Below, in pieces: positions 12,191 to 24,180 of a DNA stretch of 64,000 nt. Within the stretch, counting starts at the first letter, position 1, and each line of letters opens with the position of its first letter. Made by a program: the position numbers and the translations under genes. The DNA comes from Sequoia sempervirens (lineage: Eukaryota > Streptophyta > Pinopsida > Cupressales > Cupressaceae). The stretch is from NCBI GenBank assembly GCA_007258455.2, contig VDFB02000003.1, forward strand, positions 46,689,889 through 46,753,888, written 5' to 3'. A model generated the notes under the pieces. It saw only the letters and a program-made list of their open reading frames with translations, did no database searches and was not told the DNA's origin.

Positions 12191-15100
12191 TGTTGTCAAA
12201 CAGATTACACCTGAACGCTTGAATGATTAAATTCAACAATCTATTGAAACATTGGATCAAACTCAAGTTGTGGGTGACCTATAGTGAGATTGAACCTCTG
12301 GATTCTAGGTCGGCTTCCTATATGATTCTTAAATTAATAACTGGTAACTTGCTGGAAAAGGGATAGAAATGTATGATGAATGCATGTAAAACTGTAAACT
12401 AGTGGTGATGCACCTAATTGACAAAGATTTGCAATTATGATCCACAATAAACTTCTCAGTACTTCAATTTGCACAACCTGATTTGATAATCTAATCACTT
12501 GAATGCTTTAAACAGAGGCTTTGATTTAACGCAATCTTGAGGGAAAACATGGTTTTCACGACTAAACTGATTAATCAATACATGTATAGTGTATAACCAG
12601 TGAATTTAAACTAAACTGCATACAGATACTTATGAAGGAGATAGAAAAATTAAAGGTTTCAAAACTAAAAACACAATAATCCTTCGATCAAATCCTACAC
12701 AATAACGATGCCTGAAATCTTGAAGGAAAAACTTTGAAAATGCTAGAAAATAAAGGAATCTTCTGCTAAATATCACAATTTAAACCTGTAAACCTGTTGT
12801 TGTGTTAATCTGAATATAAAAGTTGAGTTACATGATAATTCACTTTGCAGAGTGCAAAGGCTGTAAAACAAGAACTAGAGGAAGAAGATAAACTTTTCCC
12901 AATATATACAATGAGAGATGCACTTCAAAGTGCATGAAAATGAAACTGAAAGTCAATTTCAGTAATAAAATGATAACGCCAAGGCAAATCCTGAGAAAAA
13001 TAAAATATCTCCAAAAGAAGAGCTCAAACTCATGCAAAAATGAGTGAACTCAATCTCAAACTTGCAGTCACAATGTGTAACTGAGTTGCAACTCAAGCTA
13101 AACTAGAAATCCATAACAGTGAGTCAAGCATGCAAAAAATCACCTTGTAAAAGTCTCCCAGGAGTAAACATGAAAATGCATGAAAGCAAGTCTCACAACT
13201 GATGATATCTACAAGAACAAGTGGCCAAACTACCCCTGATCTGCGTACAACTTATGTCAAGTCATAAGTTTATGCAATATGAATGTAAACTGTCTCAAAA
13301 CCCTCTAAAAATCTCCTCAAAATGTGGCATAAAAAGAAAAATACTGAAGAGTTTACTTCACCTTGACTGAAAGTCAAAACTCGAACTCATGATCTCAAAC
13401 TGCATGTCTTGATCTTCAGTTTGTCTTTACTTATACCCTCGCATGATTTTTGGAGAAGATAACTATTTAATTAAATATTAAAAAATAATTATCAAGTAAT
13501 TATTTTAATATTTTTTCAATTAATAATAACTTCTCTTCTCTTGTCTAAATATTAAAGTAATAACAATCATGCAGGATTTAATATTTCAAAGTCAAGGAAA
13601 CTTTGAGATTAGCCTCAAAAATCTCGAAACCCTTTATTACTCCACTCCATGCATATATTTCAAAATGCATTCACCATTATAGATAAATTGGCCGACTAGA
13701 AAGACATGTAACAATTATAATGGGCCGACCACATCATTTCTAGGAATTTTGACTTCAAGTCATGGCCATGAAGAATGAATAAAAACATGATTGGTAAAAT
13801 GAAATGATTTTTATAAAAATCAACTAAAAGAAGAATTCAAATTAGGGCTAACCCTAATTATTTCTCCATTCACACTTTGCACTCTGGAGAAGAAAATGAG
13901 TGCCGCCACTAGAAGAGATAGGGTTTCAATTGGAGCTATGAATTTCACCATTCGAGTTGCATCTGAGTGATTTCCCTTGAAAATTCTTGTTGTTTCTGGT
14001 TATTATCTTTAATTCTGAAGAAAAACATGGAGGTGAGTTTTCCTCAGACATAAATTTGGGAATTGTCCTTTGTTGAAAAACTTTCTCTAGGCTCTGATGC
14101 TACGACCTAAACTATATATTCTTCTTTTATTAATCTGGTGTTCTTTATTTGCTTTGGGGCCGCCATTGTAGCCTTGAACTGGAGCTTACCTAGCATTTAT
14201 TTGAAGTTTTGTTGGTGAATCTCTAGCAACATTGCATGGTAAGTGTGTTTTCTGTATTCTCTTTATCTGAAAATTTCACACCATTGCACAGAAAAATGGA
14301 AACCTATATTCATTTTCCACATACTCTTCATTTCAGAATGAATAAAATGCTACTTTTCTACGTATATCTCCATGTTTAATGTTAATTTTGAGAAAAAATG
14401 TAGAATTCCTGCTCATACTTTAAATGAAGACCCACGGCCTCTCTATTTTTGTGTGTTTACATTCTTAAATAAGCTCGAATATCCCTTTATTTCCTATATT
14501 CATAACTTCTTCACATAGACTCTTGTGGGTTTTAGCCATTCTTAGAAATAAAGAGAAAAACAAAAATCCTCAGGCCGGGATTTCATATTTGCATTCACAT
14601 TTTCTCTGTTTCCATATATAGAATGAAAAAAAAAAATGATAAGTCAGGCCATGGTATTTCATTTTCCTTTTGTAGGTACGCTTGAGGGTTTCATTTTCTA
14701 CATGCTTGATATCCTTATTACTATTCATCAATGTTTACATATTCTGAGTTACTAGAAGCATATAGTGATCTAACAACTTGCCGCTTCTTACCTTTAACAG
14801 TGAGTTCACCAAGTCAACATTGCAGTTTCTTTGACTATCACTAGTTTTCCTCACTGATTTGTCCCTCTGTTGTTACTTTAACCAAGACTTCACCTTAGTT
14901 GGCATCTGCTCCACTCTGCATTCTTTTCTTCACTTGACAATCTTGAAGTGAAAAGTCCTTCCTACTTACTACAGTCATAAGGTTGTCTTGTCTTGCTTCA
15001 CGTTATGTGACTGTCCTATTGTGATTTTTCACTTGGATGTTGATCTTCTTTAGCTGCAACATATATTGATGCTTGTCTTTCGTTGATATGTGATGAGAAA

Positions 15101-16303
15101 CCTCTATGTCATGCACTGTATGATGATATATATGATTGTAAACACATGCTTGGACTGCCTTAAGACTTTTGAAAATATTGTTTCCTTCTGTGAATGTATT
15201 AATTTTCCTATATGCTTGTGCCTCTTGGTGGACTCATGCTTCTTGACTGTCCATGGAAGGACGGTACAAACTCCTTGTACAGACATAAGGTTGTCATTGA
15301 TCATTTCATTCGTTTCCCTTTATACAGTATGTTGGGCTCTTAATTATGCACTACATTTGATTCATAAAATATGTTATATCCTTTACTTCAAAAAGACTGT
15401 GTTGATATTTTAATATGGAATTTTGGAAATTTTATCTTGGCTGCTTTCAACCGTCATAATGCTCATTCTGCTCCATTTTAATAAATGATTAAAAACATTG
15501 ACATTGCTGCTTTGATATAATCATTCAGAAGTATTACTTACTACTCACTACTTGGAACTTTGTAATTACTGTTATTGCAAAATTGCTTAATCTGTTCCTT
15601 TCAATGTTTATGAGTTGGGCTCAACCCTCGTGGGAGCCACATTTTTCCCACTCATAACACTATCTTTTGATTAAAATGATCAGATTACACCATACCTATT
15701 CCTACACACTACACAAACATGTTAGAAAAATAACTGAAGCTGAAAGCTTCCAATGAATATTTGTGCTCTTTTAACTTGATCATCTGATGCATGTTTGAAA
15801 TGATGTAGATTATATTCATGTTGGCAATGTAGGCATAGGATCGATCTTGATTCATCATTGCTTAGAGTTAATCTCTAACATCATTTTCGTTCATCCTGCA
15901 GAACAACTTAAGGCAGCTGGAGTCGAAAAACCTGGAAAGCTTCAACAACACCAGTCAAAGATATCAATCATCGCTGGCTTCATCATTATAGGAAATGATG
16001 AACCACCCTCCTTTCTATGTTTATATTGTCTACAGATGTATAGTTTACAATTTTTTCTTGCATTTATCATTTGATTACGTAAATCAAATTCAGCTACTCC
16101 CATGGCTTGTGCGGGACTTCAATTTTTCCAATATGAATAAAAACAACATTCTTTTATGCAAATTTATAAGTTCTTTTATTACAAAAATTTGCATAATGAA
16201 ATTTTGGAATTCAATGAATACTTTTAGCAGAAATTTTGCACCTTTCTGTGATGAATGCAATTAAGCTCCACTTGTTTTGAGTTGTAGCTAAAAATAGGTA
16301 ACA
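12191..16303 (-). repeat. 3' LTR of element 1 (4.1 kb, long form)
   Basis: Its first ~415 bp match 18911-19330 with roughly two dozen differences, mostly transitions (counted by eye). Its last ~635 bp (from about 15669) match 19331-19958. The middle (about 12606-15668) has no counterpart in the other LTR. This middle part contains no recognisable gene: only short ORFs, AT-rich runs near 13470-13560, and an exon-like ATG stretch near 13890. Since LTRs are identical at insertion, one of them later lost or gained about 3.06 kb. Confidence 0.85.
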
Positions 16304-17205
16304 ATTTGGCGACCTCTGCGGAGTGTTTTCCTTATAAACACCATAGGCCAGTATATAGCTTATCCATTGGGCCTGGAGTCCTTTTTCTGCTTTGTTTTGA
16401 CTTAGAAATATGTAACTTAGCTTCAAACCACACAAACTGAAAGAAACTATCGAAACTCTATTGAAGACAGAGTTTGGAAAACCACATGCAACAACTACAC
16501 TTTATTGAAATCAAAACAATACTGGAATGAAACGTGCCATGGGGCACTTATTGAAAGCATATTGAAACTCTACCCTACCCTACACTAACTAACAATGTTC
16601 GTGCTCAGACATGACCATTCACTGGTTGTGAAAAATAACTGCCCTTTCTTAACAACAGAGGATGCTTCAAATCCTTAAGATCAATCAAAAAGAGGTATGT
16701 AAATGATAAACATTTGACTAACTATTGCAGAAAAGTCTGAAGCATCTCAAAAGGCATGCCTTCCTCATTTGATTGACCACCAAAGATGTTATTTTGAGGC
16801 ATATAGATGAGATTAACCTGTTGCAATCACATGCTTTGGCAGAACCATGAATTGTTGTAATTCTGTAAACTCCTCTTTGGATAAATACCTGATCAGACAC
16901 CATTTTGAGAGGATAAAATTTGGCCTCTCACCACTGTCTTCATGTTTATAAACGGTTGGCACTCCATCTTACTGATTAGACTGCTCCACTTGCAGTGTAA
17001 GATTTTCTTCCTTCCTTCTTGTTGCCTCAATTTCGATCTGATCTGCAAGAGTTGGTTCACATAAATGAAATGAAGGAATGTTTGCTTCCTTGGCCTGAAT
17101 ACACTGATTGCATACTGCTAGCTCATATGGCATCAAACTATCATCAATGTTAGATCAAAAGACCTCTATTATGCCTGAAAACACATTTTCTTCTACCTCG
17201 TAACT

Positions 17206-18690
17206 TTACATTAAGTCCAGATGAGTTTTATCATTTAGTTGCTCTATACTAGGCATAGATGCTACTGTGCATGTGATATCCTCATTTTCATCAACAAATT
17301 GAGGAAGTTCATCAAATAAATCAAAAAAAATTTGAGATTCACTTTCAGTTTTCTCTACATGAACATGTTCAATTTTCTCTCGTTTGTCATCTAAACTTGA
17401 AACAAAGGATTCAAGGTCATTACAAAATAGGTCCTCTTCATCATCTTCATTACTTTGTGGCATGAGAGGGATTACCTTAGATTCAAGATCATCCTTTTGA
17501 AACACAAGTTCTAATCTGCTTGATTGTTCAATCTGGGAAACATCATGCAGATTATTTTCATTAACCTCCAAAACAGAAATGTACTCTTTTTGTCTCAAAT
17601 GGATTGAGGTCTCAATCTCATCTCGAACCAACATCACATCATGCTCTGCAATATCTTCTGAATGTTTCAAATTAACTGGTAAGTCAGGTACCTTCATGCT
17701 TTCTTTAGCTTGCTCGACAAATTTAGGTAGTTGGTCAAACAAATAAATTGATTGCTCCTCCTCATGTGGTGCCTTTTCTAATGAAGCTTGGGCATCCTCT
17801 CTCTGCAAGTGAAGATCTTTAATTGGTAATTCCTGCATTTTTCTTTCAGCCATGTTATAAACAGTATTATCATTTTTTTCAAAATCCAAGGGGGTCAGCA
17901 GTAAGTTTGAACCAATATCCCTTTCACATGTAATATGGTAATTTTAAGCTGGGGACACAATACAAGCAACCACAACTTCCTGCTCCTTTTGTTCATTCTT
18001 TTGCTGCTCTAATCGGTAAACTTCCAAAGCTAAATGCAATGGGTTTACGTTTCTGACCTTCTCCATGAGGAGTAAAGTGTCCTTATCAATGGGCTGCTCT
18101 GTAATTACACTAGGTTGTACTAGATTATTTTCCTCTACTTGCGAAGGATGAATGGTTGTAAAATTTGGGATTTCATAGCTTGAAAGTTCTTTCCCTTGAT
18201 ACTGATCTGAAATGCAAGAAGTTGTTTGGATATCATGCTTTTGAGCAAGAGAAGACTTGATCTACTCTTCCTGTACAACTAAATCCCTTCTGAGCTTTTC
18301 TTCAAACTGTCTCCTTTGTGTCTCCAATTCCTACTCATGAAGGTAGGCCTGATACTCTAATTCCTGATGTTGTGTATCAAGCTCATGTTTCCTCCTAAAC
18401 TCTTCTATCTGCTTTGCGATGTCTAACAATACATCCTTCATGTTATTCATGTTATTCTTCATATAATCAACCTCTTGGAGCTGATTTTGGAAATCTGAAT
18501 GTTGATCTGAAGGCTGAGCAGGGGAGGGTGGGAGGTAAGCATGTTGAGCATGTTGATAGGTTGTTGTCGCATGGTTGTTTGGGATAAAACCAGCAGTGTG
18601 ATTGGCTTGATATGGCTGATAAGGATGTGGATTGGCATGACTTTCATGAAACAGAAGTGGGTATACATGCTGACTATGAAAACCCGACAT
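17206..18690 (-). pseudogene. Gag-like ORF of element 1
   Basis: One minus-strand frame of about 495 codons with three internal stops (near 18331, 18261 and 17945). It begins about 220 bp inside the 5' LTR, where gag normally starts. The N-terminus is His/Tyr/Pro/Gln-rich (YQPYQANHTAGFIPNNHATT). A coiled-coil stretch follows (IAKQIEEFRRKHELDTQHQE), then a long acidic region holding the duplicated motif YLFDQLPKFVEQ and DLFDELPQFVDE. No zinc knuckle or protease motif was found. Position and composition suggest a structural gag-type protein, but there is no recognisable domain, so the function is inferred from context only. Confidence 0.55.
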
Positions 18691-18888
18691 CTTTACTCAT
18701 ATAATTAGCTAGAAATAAAAAATAAAGCTTATGTTTGAAACATACCAACACTAGGTCTGTTGAAACCAGTAAATATGCTCAGAGTCGCTAGGTATAAATT
18801 TGTACCTCTGAAAGGTAAAATACGCTGTTGTATATACCAGGACAACAACTTGTATCTTTGAATTTTTTCTCTGAAGCGATCTTCAGAA

Positions 18889-18910
18889 GCCCACCAGGCA
18901 TGCCAAAAAC
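18889..18910 (-). other. Putative primer binding site of element 1
   Basis: On the minus strand, directly after the LTR end ...GACAACA, the sequence reads GTTTTTGGCATGCCTGGTGG. It contains the TGG expected to pair with a tRNA CCA end, and it matches the sequence directly after the 5' LTR of element 2 (GTTTCTAGCATGCCCGATGG). The tRNA is not identified. Confidence 0.6.
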
Positions 18911-19958
18911 TGTTGTCAAACAAATTACACCCAAATGCTTGAATGATTAAATTCAACAATCTGTTGAAACATTGGATCAAACTCAGGTTGTGGGTGACCT
19001 ATAGTGAGATTGAACCTTCGGATTCTAGGCCAACTTCCTATATGATTCTTAAATTAATGACTGGTAACTTGCCGAAAAAGGAATAGAAATGTATGATGAA
19101 TGCATGTAAAACTGTAAACTAGTGGTGATGCACCTAATTGACAAAGATTTGCAATTATGATTCACAATAAACTTCTCAGTACTTCAATCTGCACAACCTG
19201 ATTTGATAATCTAATCACTTGAATTCTTTAAACAAAGGCTTTGATTTAACGCAATCTTGAGGGAAAACATGGTTTTCATGACTAAACTGATTAATCAATA
19301 CATGCACAGTGTATAACCAGTTAATTTAAAATGATTAGATTTTACTATACATGTTCTTGTACACTACACAAACATGTTAGCAAAATAACTAAAGCTAAAA
19401 GCTTCCAATGAATCTTTGTGCTCTTTTAACTTGATCAACTGATGCATGCTTGAAATGATGTAGATTATATTCCTGTTGGAAATGTAAGCATATGGTCGAT
19501 CTTGATTCATCATTGCTCAGAGTTAATCTCTAACATCATTTTCGTTCATCCTACAGAACAACTTAAGGCAACTAGAGTCGGAGAACCTCGAAAGCTTCAA
19601 CAACACTAGTCAAAGATATCAAGTATCGCTGGTTTCATCATTATAGGCAATGATGAACCACCCTCCTTTCTATGTTTATATTGTCTACAGATGTATAGTT
19701 TACAATCTGTTCTTGCATTTATCATTTGATTACATAAATCAAATTCAGCTACTCCTGCGGCTTGTGCGGGACTTCAATTTTTCCAATATGAATAAAAATA
19801 ACATTCTTTTATGCAAGTTTATAAGTTCTTTTATTACAAACATTTGCATAATTAAATTTTGGAATTCAATGAATACTTTTAGCAGAAATTTTGCACCTTT
19901 CTGTGATGAATGCAATTCAGCTCCACCTGTTTTGAGTTGTAGCTAAAAATAGGTAACA
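18911..19958 (-). repeat. 5' LTR of element 1 (1.05 kb, short form)
   Basis: On the minus strand it starts TGTTACCTA and ends GACAACA. It is co-linear with both ends of 12191-16303 but lacks the 3.06-kb middle. The junction falls at the pentamer TTAAA, which is present at both breakpoints in the long copy. Confidence 0.85.
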
Positions 19959-21539
19959 ATAATACCTCCTTATTTTCTTTTCTACTTCTCTTTGTTGGTG
20001 TAATGCCATTATTTCTGCTAACAATTGTTCAAAATAAATACCTTTCTCAAAAACAATTTCCTCCATTACTTTTTAGACCTCATCCCAAGAATTCTTATTT
20101 TTCAATATTTTAAGCAAGGGTTTACTTTCATGTTAAATATTACTGCAGTGTTCTTATTGGCCACAAGCCTTGCTTAAATGACGTCACATGGGTCATACTT
20201 CTAGTGAGAGCTAGCATCAAATTTTAGAATTTTCAAAAGTTCATGTACCACAGTGAATTCTTTTCTCTTGAATGTGAACCCTCCACTCCAAATGAAAAAG
20301 GTAAAGAAGGAAATTTGCTCTTCTTTTGCTGACTGAAAAAGTATAGTTGATTTGTACTCTCCATCTGTCATACATATTCCAATGCAAAAACAATCTCTGT
20401 CATATGTATTGGAAGTTTGTATGGATTTACTCCTAATCCATAAAATCTTAGCATGAAAATTCTTCCATGAGGTAATAGTAAGCTAATTGTATTTCTGATC
20501 CAAGTTGATCATAATCTCTACAAAACACATGCAATCTAGGTATTGGAGTATTTATAATTGCTTGATACAATGGAGCCAAAAAGTAGTCTACAAAATAATT
20601 GTAGTTCCTTCGAATATCATGCATCCTTATCTTAGTGGTCCAATCATATATTAAAGCCATTTATTTTTCCTCAACATTTGTATAGGGTTGAATCTCAAGC
20701 TTGTTGGCCACAAACATTCCACTAAATTTGAATAGAAATAAATAGCACAAGTAGTTTGTGAACCTAAATGTCTTAGTGTAACCTCCTTTAATGATTAAAA
20801 ATTGTTTATGCATGGATTCTACAGCATGCTCAAGAAATTTATATTTGACATGTTGACTAACATAATGGATATTATATACCATTTTGGGGAGGCTTGTACC
20901 CACTTCATGATTTCTATCCATTTCGAGGAAAAATGCTAGCATGGAAATAGTATCTTGAACCCATGGTTTAAAATTTTCCAATTTATAAGGAGATTTATGA
21001 TTATCTTTGAATAAGTTACTATCCACAACTATTTTATTTAGAAAATAATTTATCTCCCCTTGATTGTCTGCTTTATAACTACTAGCAAGGTTTTATATGT
21101 CAATGTGGACATTTCCGAAATATTTAGCTATAAACCCCAACACATTTTTAAATTATTCTTTAGTAATGGGTAACATTTCTTCTTTGTTATCTTTATTAAC
21201 AATCTTTTTTGTTATCATCGTAATTGTGGGTACAAACTAGGATAAAGTTTGGGCAAGGGAAAACCTCATGTAATATCACGTGCCCCAATCCAACTACCCG
21301 CAGTGCAATGGCAATATTAATTGGTATTATTTTACTATTGATAGTTTTCATTTGCATTGCAACCTTATTCTCACATGAAAATATAAGTTTTGAGATATGC
21401 CTACCATAGATTATAGGATAATAAATATCATGGCATTCATTTGTGAAACCTAGGGTTTTAAGTAGTTTTCCATAATCTATTTTTCTATTTGATTTTGTTT
21501 TCCTTTCCTAATATTTGGTCTGGTAGTGGTGGTAGACAT
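19959..21539 (-). pseudogene. Unrecognised large protein, copy 2, N-terminal half
   Basis: The minus-strand ATG at 21539 begins MSTTTTRPNIRKGK. The frame continues, with shifts and stops, through LGFTNECHDIYYPIIYGRHI, then KPWVQDTISMLAFFLEMDRN (20661-21026), RLHVFCRDYDQLGSEIQ (20448-20660) and RFYGLGVNPYKLP, and reaches the element 1 insertion site reading REVEKKIRRYYN. Deleting element 1 and one target duplication lets the frame run on into FYEKGD and the G-patch half. No known domain is recognised here. Segments align by eye with copy 1 (GCRISQVHIVKSYDKMSGQ and RVYGCPMGPHIFPVYV), so this is a family, not a chance ORF. Confidence 0.6.
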
Positions 21540-23373
21540 GCTTGTATAGTGTGAAATCTCAAGTTCTCAACCTTAAACCCCAAGATTGAAAATTTTAGAA
21601 ATGATGAAATGTAGGATTTCTATCTTCACTTACTCAAAATTTGATTCTTGAAAAGATAAATACAAAGATACTGACAAGAACGGACTGGCTGTGTTGGAAC
21701 CCAAAATCTCCCTTGTGTACTGCAATGAGAAATCTCCCTGTGTCTTAACCCTCTTCAAAATAAAATCACTTAGTAGTAGCAAGTTCACTTCTTATTTTGT
21801 TTATTTTTCTTGAATATTAAATTGAGTGAAACATGTTACCTTCAGACTGCACAATTAATACATTACAATTTTGTATTGACACTTCAAATTAAATTCAACA
21901 ATTGTCCTACATTTTTACAGCTTCAATTAATTGATCACTTTTGGTGAGAGGTGGCGTCATTCCAATGTTCCATCTCAAATAAATTCTCAATCATTGATCT
22001 TTGTAAATCTAAAGGTTATATGGTGATTCTAGAGGTTTGAGTTTGCAAGTCTAGCACTTGGTGCATTTCACTCTAGAATTCAACTACAACCATACATCAA
22101 TCATTCATTGAATGGTCAAGTAACTTATGATATAAACATTGGTTTTAAAGTTATGTTAAACTTTAAAGTGCACTAAGATACATAATCAATAAGTGGTAAA
22201 AGGGGGCCAGTTTGAAAATAGAAAAAAATCCATGAATAAATACTTAAGTGATTGGGATATTGGAGCCAAAAGTCAACAAGAAAACATGAAAAGTGCAAGG
22301 GGTTTTCAATGAGTGTTTTCTAATAGGATTTCATAAAATTATTGATAGGATATTGCTTTTAAAATATACATCTTCTCTCAAGGTGACCAAGAATTACAAA
22401 TACAAAAAAATGATTGGCTTGATTATTGGAGGTTTTATGCATTCTAGATCTAAGAACATGAAATAATGTTAAGAAATAAAAAGTAATAGTAAGGGAAATT
22501 CAATTTTCAGATATGGTGATCATGGATATGCAACCAAAACATACATTCAGACGATGTCTTAAACTTAGGCCACAAAGTAAAAAAAAATACAATTGATACT
22601 GAATAACAAATTTCAACCTAATTCTTCTTAACAATCCCCATATACATTCAAAACCATCAAAATTTATTATACAAAAATTTAATCTATCCCTTGAATAGAA
22701 GCTATAAAATAAACATTCATTTGCATAAAATATGCAAATATGAACATAAATGATCCTTAATTAATTTGTATTCATAATTAAATGAGTTATATAATTTAGG
22801 AGATAATTGATTGAGAAATTTCCACAATATGTACATGTAGAGAACTAATACTGTTATACAAAATTATAACTATACTGACAATTATTACCTGGAAAACCTA
22901 AATTAGACTAATATAGACCTAAAACATAGACTCTCTGCTTATAAAATTTTTAGATTCTTTGCAAATGGCCCTGAATTCCCTTTTATAGAAACAAGGGAGC
23001 AAAAAGCTTCAGGCTATGGACAAATTTCACACTTTCATCTGATAATCTTGTCCTAGGATCATACCAAAACAAATAACTACTCCGTAGAAGACAAAAAAGG
23101 TGCAAAATCTATCAAGATATATGTAGACAACTGAGAGCTTTGAATCCATTTCATTATATGAACTGGACTTTCTAATTTAACTCTGATGACAAGGTAGAAA
23201 CTTAAGTTCTTGTGAACTTATTATACTTTTCATCCCATTTTACATACTCTCTCTTTGATGGCCATTGAAATTCAAGTATTTTTTCAACATGACGCCTATA
23301 CAAGTTATAAATATTGTATCCATGATTGGACTGGTTTCCTTACAAAAAGCTTCTAAACCATGTTTTATAGCAA
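21540..23373. other. Spacer between copy 1 and copy 2
   Basis: AT-rich DNA without a recognisable gene. It contains one member of the dispersed repeat family (21991-22116). It would hold any promoter of copy 2, but I see no convincing TATA element at a suitable position. Confidence 0.5.
21991..22116. repeat. Dispersed short repeat, member A
   Basis: About 126 bp beginning TCATTGATCTTTGTAAATCT and ending CATTCATTGAATGGT, with TTTGAGTTTGCAAGTCTAGC in the middle. Two diverged members lie 21 kb away at 42828-42954 and 43051-43173. No TIRs or poly-A tail were seen, so the class is unknown. Confidence 0.7.
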
Positions 23374-24180
23374 TTAACTAGAAGTATTAAGTAAATTATT
23401 GTCAACCCTGTTACCATCACATATGAGAAGTGGGAGAATAGGAGGCAATGCTTTGAATCCTACTTTCCACTCATCATAGGTTTTAAGCTCTTTGTTCTCA
23501 TTCAAAATACTAGGAATAATCTTTATTTCAATATTTTCAAAATGGTTGCATTTGGTCCTTATACGTAGTTCCACCTTAGCCATGTATGCCTATACTTCTC
23601 TAACTAATTTTTCCATGTTCTATGTGGGAAAAAATGTTGCTAGGTGCATCATTTTGAAACCTTGATCCCTTATGTATGCCTTCCAAATTTAGAATTCTAG
23701 GAATCCATTTATTTATGATGCTTTCTAGCTGATCTTGATTTTTAACCAATCTAGCATAAGCATCTTTTAGGTTTGAGTAAGTAGTGTGGGATTTTTCCAA
23801 TACCCTAAAATTTTGGATACCCTATGCTACAAGTCATTAGATACAACATGGATTATTTAATTATGTTGAATGCTTTGAGAATTCTTTACTTGATCTTCAA
23901 GATCTTTAACCTTTTCAGTAAGTTCCTCATTTTTCTTCATCAAATTACTTGCAATCCCTGATGATGAAGAACTTGTTTCTTGTGTATTAGTTAGAGGAGG
24001 TGTTGCCTGATTTTATAGAATCTTCAACTTATTATACTTAGCAATGAGTGCCACATGATCCTTTAGCAATTTATCATACTCACCTTGCGGTTTCCTTGTT
24101 GTTTCCTCACTAAATTTTGTAGTTTCTACCACCAATGAAGCAACTTGTAGAAAAAAAGTATCTAATATTATTTTTATTTT
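23374..24180 (-). pseudogene. Unrecognised large protein, copy 1, C-terminal coiled-coil part
   Basis: The minus strand reads a coiled coil (YDKLLKDHVALIAKYNKLKI; KKNEELTEKVKDLEDQVKNS), then, after a frame shift, SNLKDAYARLVKNQDQLES (23600-23800). A final block follows with KTYDEWKVGFKALPPILPLL, ending at 23374. Position and composition parallel the coiled-coil C-terminal half of copy 2. Membership in copy 1 is inferred from order and strand; direct similarity of the tails is weak. Confidence 0.45.

Larger units (their letters stand above)
12191..19958 (-). mobile_element. LTR retrotransposon, element 1 (non-autonomous, gag-only type)
   Basis: Flanked by perfect 5-bp duplications and bounded by LTRs that on the plus strand start TGTTGTC and end GGTAACA. 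The internal region (16304-18910) encodes only a gag-like ORF on the minus strand; no protease, RT, RNase H or integrase is seen. Orientation is set by that ORF, by a primer-site-like sequence beside the right LTR, and by the match of its left-hand inner end to the one before the 3' LTR of element 2. The element sits inside the coding frame of an unrecognised gene (copy 2). Confidence 0.88.

Noticed and set aside
15847..16264. ORFs inside the long LTR (and 19650-19946 in the other)
   Set aside because: Repeated only because LTRs are duplicated; no protein motif.
12191..19958. Plus-strand orientation for element 1, using TTTGGCGACCTCTGCGG at 16304 as primer site
   Set aside because: The gag-like ORF is on the minus strand and both inner edges match element 2 only in minus orientation. 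The word is kept as a query in the findings.
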